A DNA stretch of 64,000 bases from JAJXWB01 sp964634325 (GTDB lineage Bacteria; Pseudomonadota; Alphaproteobacteria; Rhizobiales; Beijerinckiaceae): positions 124,001-188,000 of the forward strand of contig CAZWJF010000001.1 in NCBI GenBank assembly GCA_964634325.1. The letters are read 5' to 3'. Positions 50,984 through 59,497 of this stretch are shown piece after piece (position 1 is the first letter of the stretch; each line of letters starts with the position of its first letter). The notes beneath the pieces are model-generated. The model did no database searches. It was not told where the DNA came from and was given only the letters and a program-made list of their open reading frames with translations. Both the position numbers and the translations under genes were made by a program.

Positions 50984-52210
50984 TTACGCAGCTCGCTCGA
51001 ATACCGCAGCGATGCCCTGACCGCCGCCGATGCACATCGTCTCCAGACCGAACCTTGATTGGCGCCGCTTCATCTCGTGCATGAGATTGGCGAGAATGCG
51101 CACGCCGGTCGCGCCGATCGGATGGCCGAGCGAAATGCCGGAGCCGTTGACGTTGAGAATGTCGCGGCGCGAGTCGTCCTCCGACCAGCCCCAGCCCTTG
51201 AGCACCGCGAGCACCTGGCTCGCGAACGCCTCGTTGAGTTCAACCAGGTCGATGTCGTTCCACTTCATGCCGGTGCGGGCGAACAGACGCTCGACCGCCG
51301 GCACCGGACCGATGCCCATGCGCGAGGGATCGCAACCGGCCGCCGCCCAGCCAACGAACCAGCCCATCGGCTCGAGGCCGAGCTTCTCGAGCTGGTCTTC
51401 GGCCACGACAAGGCAGGCGGCCGCTGCGTCGTTCTGCTGGCTGGCGTTGCCGGCCGTCACCACGCCGCCCTTCTCGATCGCGCGAAGGGCGCCGAGCGTC
51501 TCCATCGTCGCGTCGGCGCGATAGCCTTCGTCATGCGCGAAGACTTTGGGGTCGCCCTTTCGTTGCGGCACAGCGACGGGCACGAGTTCGTCGGCGAACT
51601 TGTCGTCCTTCCACGCTTGCGTCGCGCGCTGGTGGCTCTTCACGGCGTAGGCGTCGCAGGCCTCGCGGCTGATCTGGTAATCGCGCGCGAGATTTTCCGC
51701 TGTCTCGATCATGCCGGATATGACGCCGAAGCGGCTGATGGGCTGGCTCATCACGCGGCCGCGCGTGAGACGATCGTGCAGCGTCACTGATCCCGAGCGT
51801 GCGCCGTTGCGCATGTCGGTCGAATAATATTCGACATTGCTCATGCTCTCGACGCCGCCAGCGACGACGACGTCGGCCGCGCCCGTCTGCACCATCATCG
51901 CCGCGTCGATCACGGCCTGGAGCCCAGAGCCGCAACGGCGGTCGAGTTGGTAGCCGGGCACGGATATCGGCAGATCGGCGGCGAGCGCCGACCAGCGCGC
52001 GATGCAGGGCGCTTCGCCGTTGCCATAGCCTTGCGCATAGACGACGTCGTCGATCTTCTCCGGGTCGATCTTGGTCCGCGCGACCAATTCCTTCAGCACG
52101 ATAGCGCCAAGGTCGCCAGCCTGAATGGACGACAGCGCGCCCTGGAATTTGCCGACCGCCGTGCGGATCGGCGAGACGATGGCGGCGCGGCGCAGACCGT
52201 TCTGGCCCAT
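50984..52210 (-). CDS. thiolase (acetyl-CoA acyltransferase)
   Basis: A 408-residue thiolase: nucleophile Cys93 in LDRRCGSGLQAVIDAAMMV, GGVESMSNVEYYSTDMR, the NEAFASQ loop, catalytic His in NGSGISLGHPIGATGVR, and second Cys in MCIGGGQGIAAVFE. It is a degradative or biosynthetic acetyl-CoA C-acyltransferase. FadA and PhaA-type functions cannot be separated by eye. GGAG lies before the ATG. It is divergent from the CoA-transferase gene (243 bp gap), so both may serve the same acyl-CoA pathway. Confidence 0.93.
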   Translation of the reverse strand: MGQNGLRRAAIVSPIRTAVGKFQGALSSIQAGDLGAIVLKELVARTKIDPEKIDDVVYAQGYGNGEAPCIARWSALAADLPISVPGYQLDRRCGSGLQAVIDAAMMVQTGAADVVVAGGVESMSNVEYYSTDMRNGARSGSVTLHDRLTRGRVMSQPISRFGVISGMIETAENLARDYQISREACDAYAVKSHQRATQAWKDDKFADELVPVAVPQRKGDPKVFAHDEGYRADATMETLGALRAIEKGGVVTAGNASQQNDAAAACLVVAEDQLEKLGLEPMGWFVGWAAAGCDPSRMGIGPVPAVERLFARTGMKWNDIDLVELNEAFASQVLAVLKGWGWSEDDSRRDILNVNGSGISLGHPIGATGVRILANLMHEMKRRQSRFGLETMCIGGGQGIAAVFERAA

Positions 52211-52453
52211 GGCGTTTCTCCTATTGGTATGTCGTGGCGCGCAAACTGGCAGAGCGCGCGCTCCGGGTAAAGTTCGGATTGCCTGATTATCGGCGGATTT
52301 TGTCGGACAGCTTGGCAAACGGCGGCGGATCGGTTCTCTTGCCTGTGAGCAAGCGCTGCGGGCGCGTCCGCGGGACGCCGATCTAATTTCGCAGTTCGAA
52401 ACAACAAGCGCATCCGTCGCGCCGGGCGCGACGACGCCGACGAGGGGAAACAT

Positions 52454-53560
52454 ATGGGACCGCTGAAAGGCGTGCGCGTCGTCGACATGAGTCAGGTGAT
52501 ATCCGGGCCGCTGGCGGCCGCCTGGCTCGCCGATCAGGGCGCGGAGGTCGTCAAGATCGAGGATTCCAAGGGCGACCCCTCGCGGCTGATCGGACCGCGC
52601 AAGGAGGATATGAGCGCGCTCTATTTTGCAGCCAATCGCGGCAAACGCGGCGTCGTCGCCGACCTCAAGAACGCGGAGGACCGCGAACGCGTCTGGGCCG
52701 AAATCGAGAAGGCCGACGTGCTCGTGCAGAATTTCCGGCCGGGCGTGGCGGAGCGCCTGGGCTTCGGCTACGCGGCCGTCGCCCAACGCAACCCGCGTCT
52801 CGTCTATTGCTCGATTTCCGGTTTCGGCCCGCACGGCCCCCGCGCGAAATCGCGTGCCTACGATTCCGTCCTGCAGGCGCTCGCCGGGTTCGCGGCCTGC
52901 CAGGCCGGACCCTCGGGCGAGCCGGAACTGGTTCGCTCCTATGTCTGCGACAAGGTCACTGCGCTCATCGCCGCGCAGGCGATCACGGCGGCGCTTGTTT
53001 CGCGCGCGACGACCGGCGTCGGACAGCATGTCGAGGTCAACATGTTCGACGTAGCCATCGCCTTCAACTGGCCGGAAGGCATGTGGAACCAGGCCTTTCT
53101 CGACGATCCGCCGGATCCCGCGCCGGAGGTTTCGACAAGCTATCGGCTGTGGCGCACCCGCGACGGCTACGTATCGCTGTCCGCCTTGCAGCAGGTCGAA
53201 TTCGAAGCGCTTTGCCGGGCGCTCGATGCGCCCGAAATCGCCGCCGACCCGCGCTTCGCGACGCCGACGCTGCGGATGGCCAATCGCGTCCCCTATCGCG
53301 AGGCGATGGAGGCGAAAGTCGCCGCATGGACCACGGCGGAACTCGACGCGCGGCTCGCGCAGGAGGATGCGCCGGGCGCGCGGGTCAATTTGCGCGAGGA
53401 GCTGCTGACCGATCCGCAGGCGATGGAAAACGGCAGTTTCGTCGAGATCGACGCTGGCGATCTCGGACGGTTGCGCGCGGCGCGCCATCCCGCGCGGTTC
53501 GGCGCGACGCCGGTCAACCCGCGTCCGCACGCGGCGCCGCGGTTGCGCGGGAAAGGCTAG
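52454..53560 (+). CDS. CaiB/BaiF-family (class III) CoA-transferase
   Basis: A 368-residue enzyme: PLKGVRVVDMSQVISGPLAAAWLADQGAEVVKIE, then ADVLVQNFRPGVAERLGFGYAAV, VYCSISGFGPHGP, RAYDSVLQALAGF (with the catalytic Asp of the family) and VEVNMFDVAIAF. It moves CoA between carboxylic acids, substrate unknown. A GGGGAA ribosome site precedes the ATG. Neighbouring thiolase and DUF2889 suggest an acyl-CoA breakdown context. Confidence 0.92.
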   Translation: MGPLKGVRVVDMSQVISGPLAAAWLADQGAEVVKIEDSKGDPSRLIGPRKEDMSALYFAANRGKRGVVADLKNAEDRERVWAEIEKADVLVQNFRPGVAERLGFGYAAVAQRNPRLVYCSISGFGPHGPRAKSRAYDSVLQALAGFAACQAGPSGEPELVRSYVCDKVTALIAAQAITAALVSRATTGVGQHVEVNMFDVAIAFNWPEGMWNQAFLDDPPDPAPEVSTSYRLWRTRDGYVSLSALQQVEFEALCRALDAPEIAADPRFATPTLRMANRVPYREAMEAKVAAWTTAELDARLAQEDAPGARVNLREELLTDPQAMENGSFVEIDAGDLGRLRAARHPARFGATPVNPRPHAAPRLRGKG

Positions 53561-53668
53561 CGGCCGACTTTCCTCGCTTCGTGAATGAACGCGCCGCCGG
53601 ATTGTCGATCCGGCCCTTTGTAGTTTCCCGACGCCTGCCGCTACACTGCGCGCGTCGACGGGGCGGCG

Positions 53669-55063
53669 ATGGGCGAGGAGATCGAATCGCAGGGATTTTC
53701 ACGCGAGGACGAGGCGCTGTTCGCCGAGCGCCTTGCGCGCGAAACCGCGCATCTCAAGAGCCTGTTCGCGCGTCATGGACTTTCGCAGGATGGATACGTT
53801 CTCGGCTTCGAGATCGAAACCTGGATTCTCGATCACAATTATTTCCCCGCGCCGATCAATGCGGAGGTTCTCGCCGCGCTCGACGATCCGCTTGTCGTGC
53901 CGGAATTGTCCCGCTTCAACGTCGAGCTGAATTGCGATCCTCTGCCGCTGCGCGCCGATGCGCTGTCGCGCGGGCTCGAGGCGTTGCGGGATCTGTGGGC
54001 GCGTTGCAACGCCGTCGCCCACGCGCACGACGCCAATCTCGTGATGATCGGCACGTTGCCCACCATCCGCGACGCCGACATGACGCTCGCCAACATGTCG
54101 CCGCTCAATCGCTACTACGCGCTCAACCGCGAGGTCCTGCGCCGCCGGAGCGGCCATGCGCTGCGCGTCGAAATCTCCGGCCGCGAGAGCCTCGTTTCGG
54201 AACACCGCGATGTGATGCTCGAAGCCGCGACGACCTCATTCCAGATCCATCTCAAGACGCCTGCGCACGTGGCGCATCGCTATTACAACGCCTCGATCGC
54301 CGCGTCCGGGCCGATCCTCGCAGCTTGCGGAAACGCGCCGTTCCTCTTCGGGAAGTCGCTGTGGGAGGAGACGCGCATCGCGCTGTTCGAGCAGGCGGTC
54401 GTCGTGCCGGGTCCGCCACGCGTTTCGATGGGATCTGGTTACGCGCTGCATTCGCTGTTCGACGTCTTCGACGAGAATGCGCGCATCTACAATCCGCTGT
54501 TGCCGATGACGTTCGACGGGCCGGTTGGGGAAATGCGGCATCTGCGCCTGCACAACGGTGTGATCTGGCGCTGGAACAGGCCGCTGGTCGGCTTCGAGGA
54601 AGATGGCGCTCCGCATCTGCGGATCGAACATCGTGTCCTGCCGGCCGGGCCCAGTTTGATCGATATGATGGCGAACGCCGCGCTCTACATCGGACTCGCA
54701 CGCGCGCTGGTCGAGGATCGGACCGCGGAGCGCATGCCGTTCAGCGACGCCTGCGCCAATTTCTACACGGCGGCGCGCGACGGGCTGGACGCGCGTGTAG
54801 TCTGGCCCGAACTCGGAGCGATCGCGGCCGATCGGCTGCTTCTGGAGCACGCGATTCCGATGGCGCGCGAAGGCCTGTCGGAATTCGGGATCGACGAAGG
54901 CGGCCTGCTCGATATCGTCGAGGCGCGCGTACGGTCGCGGCAGACCGGCGCGGTATGGCAAAGGCGTGCAATCGAGAGACGCGAGGGCGACCTCATGTCG
55001 ATGATGGCCGCCTATTGCGAGGGCCAGCGCTCCGGCGCGCCCGTGCACGAATGGGCGACGTGA
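53669..55063 (+). CDS. glutamate-cysteine ligase-like (GCS2-type) protein
   Basis: A 464-residue cytosolic protein with GYVLGFEIETWILDHNYFPAPINAEVL near the N-terminus, ELSRFNVELNCDPLPLRADAL, a central SEHRDVMLEAATTSFQIHLK, and LRIEHRVLPAGPSLIDMMANAALYIG. The acidic and His/Arg pattern resembles carboxylate-amine ligases of the GCS2/YbdK group, which join glutamate and cysteine or similar amino acids with ATP. It may make a glutathione precursor or another gamma-glutamyl compound. Its stop is 3 bp from the convergent SCO1 gene. Confidence 0.62.
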   Translation: MGEEIESQGFSREDEALFAERLARETAHLKSLFARHGLSQDGYVLGFEIETWILDHNYFPAPINAEVLAALDDPLVVPELSRFNVELNCDPLPLRADALSRGLEALRDLWARCNAVAHAHDANLVMIGTLPTIRDADMTLANMSPLNRYYALNREVLRRRSGHALRVEISGRESLVSEHRDVMLEAATTSFQIHLKTPAHVAHRYYNASIAASGPILAACGNAPFLFGKSLWEETRIALFEQAVVVPGPPRVSMGSGYALHSLFDVFDENARIYNPLLPMTFDGPVGEMRHLRLHNGVIWRWNRPLVGFEEDGAPHLRIEHRVLPAGPSLIDMMANAALYIGLARALVEDRTAERMPFSDACANFYTAARDGLDARVVWPELGAIAADRLLLEHAIPMAREGLSEFGIDEGGLLDIVEARVRSRQTGAVWQRRAIERREGDLMSMMAAYCEGQRSGAPVHEWAT

Positions 55064-55066
55064 CGG

Positions 55067-55645
55067 TCAGCCCTTCTGGATCAGGCTCCTGAGCTTGTCC
55101 AGAGCGCGATCGGGCTTTTCCTGATAGCCGATCACGCTCACGAACCGGCCGTCCTTGCCCATGAGATAGACGAAGGCGGAATGGTCCATCGTGTAATCGC
55201 CGCCATCGAGGGGGACCTTGCGGTAGTAGACCCGGAATTCCTTGGCGACTTTGGCGATTTCCTCGGGCGTTCCCGTCAATCCCACGACGTGCGGCTCGAA
55301 CGACGCGAGATAGTCCCTGAGCACCGCAGGCGTATCGCGCTCCGGGTCGACGCTGACGAAAAAGATCCTGAAGTCCTTGGCTTCGTCGCCGAGCTTGGCC
55401 ATCAACGCCGCCATGTCGGTCATGGTCGTCGGGCAGATCTCGGGACAATGCGTGAAACCGAAGAAGATCGCATAAGGCTTGCCTTTCAGCGCCTCGCTGT
55501 CGACGATCTCGCCGGTCTGGCTCTTCAATCGGAATGGACCGCCGATAGCGGCGGGCTTCGGACTTGAAGCAAAGTAAATCAAGCCCCCGAAGACGACGGC
55601 GGCCAAAGCCGCCGCCATCCAGAGGCCAATGCGCAATTTCTTCAT
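55067..55645 (-). CDS. SCO1/SenC copper chaperone
   Basis: A 192-residue protein held in the membrane by one N-terminal helix (GLWMAAALAAVVFGGLIYFA) with a periplasmic thioredoxin fold. Copper ligands are Cys67 and Cys71 in FTHCPEICPTT and His155 in TMDHSAFVY. Other family parts are VSVDPERDTP and FRVYYRKV. It inserts copper in cytochrome oxidases. It is 16 bp after the PCuAC gene, and about 5 kb from ccoNOQP. Confidence 0.94.
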   Translation of the reverse strand: MKKLRIGLWMAAALAAVVFGGLIYFASSPKPAAIGGPFRLKSQTGEIVDSEALKGKPYAIFFGFTHCPEICPTTMTDMAALMAKLGDEAKDFRIFFVSVDPERDTPAVLRDYLASFEPHVVGLTGTPEEIAKVAKEFRVYYRKVPLDGGDYTMDHSAFVYLMGKDGRFVSVIGYQEKPDRALDKLRSLIQKG

Positions 55646-55661
55646 TGGCGTCGGCTCGCGA

Positions 55662-56141
55662 TCAGTGCGATTTGTGACCGTCCATGCCCTTGGTGTCCAT
55701 GGGCTTTGCGCCCATCGCCTCGACCTTGTATTCGACCGGCACCGCGCCGGCCTTCTCGAAGGTCATTACGCCCTTGACGGTTTCGCCGACGGCGAGTGGA
55801 CGCTTCAGCTGCATGAACATGATGTGATAGCCGCCCGGCTTGAGTTCGACGCTCTTGCCGGCCGGCACTTCGAGGCCGTTGATCGGGCGCATTTTCATCA
55901 CGCCGTTGTCCATCGTCATCTCGTGCACTTCCACCTTTCCGGCGACGTCGGCTGTCGCCGACAGAAGCTTGTCGGCTGTCGCGCCGTTGTTCTTGATGGT
56001 CGCATAGCCTGCGCCGACCGGCGCGCCGGTGGCCGTCGCCCGAGACCAGGGATGTTCGATGGCGATATCGCCGGCGTAGGCGGCGCCGGCGAGGGTCATC
56101 GCTGCGGCGAAGGACAGGGTGAGTTTCAGCTTGGCGTTCAT
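55662..56141 (-). CDS. PCuAC periplasmic copper chaperone
   Basis: A 159-residue protein with signal peptide (cleavage near AAYAG, residue 23). The copper motif H-x-M-x10-M-x21-H-x-M-like pattern is seen in VHEMTMDNGVMKMRPINGLEVP and the later GGYHIMFMQL. A His/Met-rich tail (MGAKPMDTKGMDGHKSH) may bind more copper. PCuAC hands Cu(I) to SCO1 or oxidase subunits, and SCO1 is the next gene. Confidence 0.92.
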   Translation of the reverse strand: MNAKLKLTLSFAAAMTLAGAAYAGDIAIEHPWSRATATGAPVGAGYATIKNNGATADKLLSATADVAGKVEVHEMTMDNGVMKMRPINGLEVPAGKSVELKPGGYHIMFMQLKRPLAVGETVKGVMTFEKAGAVPVEYKVEAMGAKPMDTKGMDGHKSH

Positions 56142-56276
56142 TTCAGGTGTTCCTTGTCGATCGATTGGGTCGCCGGCGCGGTGAGCAGCCGGTCGGTCAT
56201 GCGGCGCGAGGCGCCGCGCAGCGCGCCATCGTCTGCGACGGCTGCGCGCCGGCGACGACATACCGCTGCGGAAATT

Positions 56277-56651
56277 TCAGGCTGTCGGCGGTCCGCGCGA
56301 ATTCGGCGCGTAGACGATCGAAGGTTTGAATTGCGCACGTTGCGCAGGCTCGCATTTCGTCACGCGAGCAGTCGGCGCGACCAATGCGGCCTGGGCGGGC
56401 GGCGGCAGTCCAGGCGCCGAGGTCAGCGCGCAGGCGTCGCAGCGGTCCGAGTGGGCGTGGTCGCCGGGCGGCGCATGGTCTTGCGACGCGCCACAGATCG
56501 GGGCCGGGCCGAATTCGGCGATAGCGGCGACCGCCCAGTCGGCATGTGCGGGGAAGATTGGCTTGTGCGCGAAGCCAAGCCCTATCGCCGCCACCGCATA
56601 GAGCGCGGCGGCGAGGGCTGGAAAGTAAATCTGGCGCAACCGGCCTAGCAT
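56277..56651 (-). CDS. DUF2946-like copper-cluster membrane protein
   Basis: A 124-residue protein with an N-terminal membrane helix (FPALAAALYAVAAIGLGFA), a His/Cys patch DHAPPGDHAHSDRCDACALTSAPGLPPP and a low-complexity C-terminus. The small size and CxxC pair fit the DUF2946 group seen near copper proteins, but resemblance is limited. The position before PCuAC and SCO1 on the same strand, 135 bp away, supports a copper role. Function not known. Confidence 0.55.
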   Translation of the reverse strand: MLGRLRQIYFPALAAALYAVAAIGLGFAHKPIFPAHADWAVAAIAEFGPAPICGASQDHAPPGDHAHSDRCDACALTSAPGLPPPAQAALVAPTARVTKCEPAQRAQFKPSIVYAPNSRGPPTA

Positions 56652-56721
56652 GCGGGGATGCAAACAGAGCCGCCGAATGCTGTCAATTGCGCGCCGGCGA
56701 TCCCTGAAGTCGCACCGGGGC

Positions 56722-57114
56722 CTATTTTTCGATCGGGCCGCCGGCCGCCGACCAGGCCGCGATGCCGCCTGCGACGTGGCACACGTCCTCGATGCCCATG
56801 TCGAGCAGCGTTTTCGCCGCAAGCGTCGAACGCCCGCCCGATGCGCAGAAAAGCACGAGCTTTCGGCCGGCCAGCTCCCTCTTGTGCATCGGGCACTCCG
56901 GGTCGGCCATGAATTCCAGGAAGCCGCGCGGCGCATGAACCGCACCCGGTAAAGTGCCGCTTTGAGCGATTTCGTGCGCCTCGCGGATGTCGACAAACTG
57001 CACGTTTGGGTCGCCGACGAGGCGGAGGGCATGCTGTACGTCGATCGTCTCGATGCGCGCGTTGGCTTCGGCCAACATCTGCTTGAAACCTTTGCGCAGC
57101 GGCGTTGCGGTCAT
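56722..57114 (-). CDS. rhodanese-like sulfurtransferase
   Basis: A 130-residue single-domain rhodanese: VQFVDIREAHEIAQSGTLPGAVHAPRGFLEF and the active-site loop LVLFCASGGRSTLAAKTLLDMG with Cys90. ASGGRS is the six-residue cradle for persulfide. It would transfer sulfur from thiosulfate or other persulfides. It starts 5' to the copper group on the same strand but with a separate gap of 70 bp. Confidence 0.92.
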   Translation of the reverse strand: MTATPLRKGFKQMLAEANARIETIDVQHALRLVGDPNVQFVDIREAHEIAQSGTLPGAVHAPRGFLEFMADPECPMHKRELAGRKLVLFCASGGRSTLAAKTLLDMGIEDVCHVAGGIAAWSAAGGPIEK

Positions 57115-57262
57115 TGACCTCTCCTATTCGAATATATGTATCCCATGGCATGCGCCGGCGTTCGTCGCAACGCCCCCACATTGCGCGAAGCTTTGGGGCG
57201 ACCTATCGTCGCAATCGAGACGGCTGGCTTGCCTCGCCGGTCGATCGCAAAGGGACAGGCGC

Positions 57263-57526
57263 ATGAAGGTGACGGTCAATATCGATTGCACGCCCCTGGA
57301 GGCGCGGCAATTCTTCGGTCTGCCCGACGTACAGCCGATGCAGGAGGCCATGATGGACGCGCTGCAGAAGCGGATGATGAAGGAAATGGAGAACTATTCG
57401 CCCGATCGCCTGTTCGAGGCGTGGATGCCGCTGATGAGCGCCAACCGCGATCTGTTCCGCAATTTCTTCACGGCTTTCTCGCAAGGAGCCGCGACCGCCG
57501 GCGGCTCCGGCGAGGGCGGAAAATAG
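57263..57526 (+). CDS. DUF6489-like small protein
   Basis: An 87-residue protein MKVTVNIDCTPLEARQFFGLPDVQPMQEAMMDALQKRMMKEMENYSPDRLFEAWMPLMSANRDLF..., with a methionine-rich amphipathic helix and glycine-rich tail. It looks like the DUF6489 group known from alphaproteobacteria, distantly phasin-like in composition. Function unknown. GGGACAGG lies upstream. The VOC gene follows 30 bp later. Confidence 0.75.
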   Translation: MKVTVNIDCTPLEARQFFGLPDVQPMQEAMMDALQKRMMKEMENYSPDRLFEAWMPLMSANRDLFRNFFTAFSQGAATAGGSGEGGK

Positions 57527-57556
57527 ACGGCGTCGACGCGGCGTCCTGGAAATCCG

Positions 57557-58387
57557 ATGATCCATTCGATCCATCATCTGGTCGTCGCGACGCCGAATCT
57601 CGAAACGGCCGTCGCGGACTACGAAGCTCTGTTCGCACGGCCGCCGGACGGCGCGATCGAAACGGAGGGGGCGCGGCAGGTCTGGTTCTCGACCACGAAT
57701 GTTCGATTCGTTTTGACGGCGCCGAGCGGGCCCGGCGCCGCCGGCGACGCGGTTCGCACGCGGCTCGGATCGAACGGCGAGGGTCTCTGGCGGATTGCAT
57801 TCGGCGTCGACGATCTCGCGAAGACCTCGAACCTGTTCGAGCGGCGCGGGCTGACGCCCGGGCCGTCGTTCGCAATGCCGATCGAGGGCAGGGGCGGGGC
57901 GGACGCCGCGCCGGCCTGCTCGCTCGCCCTTCCAGCGACGCACGGCGTCGAGATGGCGCTGGTGGAGGCTAGACGAAACCCTGGGGTTGCGGCCGCCGAC
58001 GCGGGCGTCTCCGGGCTCGACCATGTAGTGATCCGCACGCCGGACCCCGAGCGCGCCGTGGCGCTCTACGGGGCGCGTCTCGGTCTGGACATGCGGCTCG
58101 ACCGGTCCAACCCCGCATGGGGCGCGCGACTGATCTTCTTCCGTTGCGGCGACCTGGTGGTCGAGATCGCGCATGAGCTGAAATCAGGCGTCTCGCAATC
58201 GCCCGACTGGTTCGGCGGCCTGTCATGGCGCGCACCCGATCTTGCGGCGACCCGCGCGCGGCTTCTCGCGCATGGCCGCAACCTGTCCGACATCCGCAAG
58301 GGGCGTCGCCCTGGCTCGCATGTTTGCACCCTGCGCGACGGGACTGCGAATACGCCGACGATCCTGCTCGGGCTCGATCCCGCATAA
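57557..58387 (+). CDS. tandem VOC-domain (glyoxalase/dioxygenase fold) protein
   Basis: A 276-residue protein with two vicinal-oxygen-chelate modules: residues 1-135 (MIHSIHHLVVATPNLETAVADYEALF) and 150-276 (GLDHVVIRTPDPERAVALYGARLGLD; VVEIAHELKSG). Metal ligands (His and Glu) are plausible at HHLVV, HVVIR and VVEIAH. Such proteins include extradiol dioxygenases, glyoxalases and resistance proteins. First gene of a VOC-NIPSNAP-CHMI row. Confidence 0.83.
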   Translation: MIHSIHHLVVATPNLETAVADYEALFARPPDGAIETEGARQVWFSTTNVRFVLTAPSGPGAAGDAVRTRLGSNGEGLWRIAFGVDDLAKTSNLFERRGLTPGPSFAMPIEGRGGADAAPACSLALPATHGVEMALVEARRNPGVAAADAGVSGLDHVVIRTPDPERAVALYGARLGLDMRLDRSNPAWGARLIFFRCGDLVVEIAHELKSGVSQSPDWFGGLSWRAPDLAATRARLLAHGRNLSDIRKGRRPGSHVCTLRDGTANTPTILLGLDPA

Positions 58388-58402
58388 GACTTCGGAGGAA
58401 GC

Positions 58403-58729
58403 ATGATCTACGAAATGCGGGTCTACCGCTGCCTGCCGGGGCGCATGCCCGCGCTGCTGGCCCGGTTCGAGAACACGACGCTCGGGCTGTGGAAGCGCCA
58501 CGGCATCCACCCGGTGGGGTTCTGGACGACCGAAGTCGGCGCCTCGAACCTCGAACTCACCTATATGCTGCGGTGGGACTCGATGGCCGAACGTGAGACC
58601 AAATGGACCGCTTTTGCGACCGATCCGGAATGGATCGCCAAGCGCGCCGAGAGCGAGAAGGATGGGCCGATCCTTTCCAATATCGTGAATTCGTTCCTGA
58701 GGCCGACCGCCTTTTCGGCCCTGCAATGA
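58403..58729 (+). CDS. NIPSNAP family protein
   Basis: A 108-residue single NIPSNAP (ferredoxin-like, dimeric alpha+beta) domain: MIYEMRVYRCLPGRMPALLARFENTTLGLWKRHGIHPVGFWTTEVG and LTYMLRWDSMAERETKWTAFATDPEW. Function of the bacterial family is unclear; often near aromatic or terpene breakdown genes. Starts 15 bp after the VOC gene, with GGAGG upstream. Confidence 0.88.
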   Translation: MIYEMRVYRCLPGRMPALLARFENTTLGLWKRHGIHPVGFWTTEVGASNLELTYMLRWDSMAERETKWTAFATDPEWIAKRAESEKDGPILSNIVNSFLRPTAFSALQ

Positions 58730-58742
58730 GGCGGAGGCGCGA

Positions 58743-59135
58743 ATGCCGCACGTGGTCGTCGAATATTCCGCCAATCTGGAAGAGGACCTCAGCCCTCGCG
58801 CGCTGATCGAGCGTATCCACGCGACAGTGCTGGAGACAGGCGTTTTCCCGATCGGCGGCGTACGTACGCGCGCCGAGCGACGGGACGTCTTCGCCATCGC
58901 CGACGGCGATCCGCAAAACGCGTTTTGCGCGATTCTCATTCGCATCGGCCGTGGCCGCGACGAGGCGACCCGCGCGCGCGTATCCAAGGCCGTTCTCGCG
59001 ACTCTGGCCGAAGAGACCGCCGTCGCATTCGCCAAGCGCGGTCTGTCGCTGTCGGTCGAAATTCAGGAAATCGACGAGGCCGGCGCGGCGCGCAAGAACA
59101 ACCTGCACGAGCGTCTCGCCAATCGAAAGGATTGA
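58743..59135 (+). CDS. 5-carboxymethyl-2-hydroxymuconate isomerase-like tautomerase
   Basis: A 130-residue protein MPHVVVEYSANLEEDLSPRALIERIHATVLETGVFPIGGVRTRAERRDVFAIADGDPQNAF..., matching HpaF/CHMI in length and in the N-terminal Pro2 that becomes the catalytic base after Met removal. CHMI acts in homoprotocatechuate breakdown, but no other hpa genes are near. It starts 13 bp after NIPSNAP, so both are probably in one transcript. Confidence 0.86.
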   Translation: MPHVVVEYSANLEEDLSPRALIERIHATVLETGVFPIGGVRTRAERRDVFAIADGDPQNAFCAILIRIGRGRDEATRARVSKAVLATLAEETAVAFAKRGLSLSVEIQEIDEAGAARKNNLHERLANRKD

Positions 59136-59257
59136 TCCGCCATTCGAAGGCGGCCGCTTGATGCGGCGACGGGCGAGCCTATCTGGCGTCTGATCCGATT
59201 CGTCCTGGCGACAGAGGCGACTGGCAAGCGATCCAGGCAGGCGACAGGGGGGCGAGC

Positions 59258-59494
59258 ATGCCGACCACGATCCCGCCTTCACCCAGCTCCGGCAGGCGGC
59301 CGGGGAATTCGCGCGACCTCGAGGGCAGGGGCTCGGGCAAGCGGCTCATGCCGGCCTGGCTGGCCGGCGTTCCGATCGTCGCCGCGATCGTTCTGCTGCT
59401 GTCGGCGCTCGCCTTGCTCAAAGTCGGGGGGCGGACAGACTCCACGCGCGACCCGCCGACGCCGGTCCCATCGCCCTCGCTGCAGCGGCCGTGA
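59258..59494 (+). CDS. small single-pass membrane protein
   Basis: A 78-residue frame with a Gly/Arg/Ser-rich N-terminus, one membrane helix (PAWLAGVPIVAAIVLLLSALALL) and a Pro/Ser/Thr-rich end. A GGGGGG stretch precedes the ATG. No family recognised. It converges on hemN with 3 bp between. Moderate doubt because of its short length and composition. Confidence 0.45.
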   Translation: MPTTIPPSPSSGRRPGNSRDLEGRGSGKRLMPAWLAGVPIVAAIVLLLSALALLKVGGRTDSTRDPPTPVPSPSLQRP

Positions 59495-59497
59495 AAC

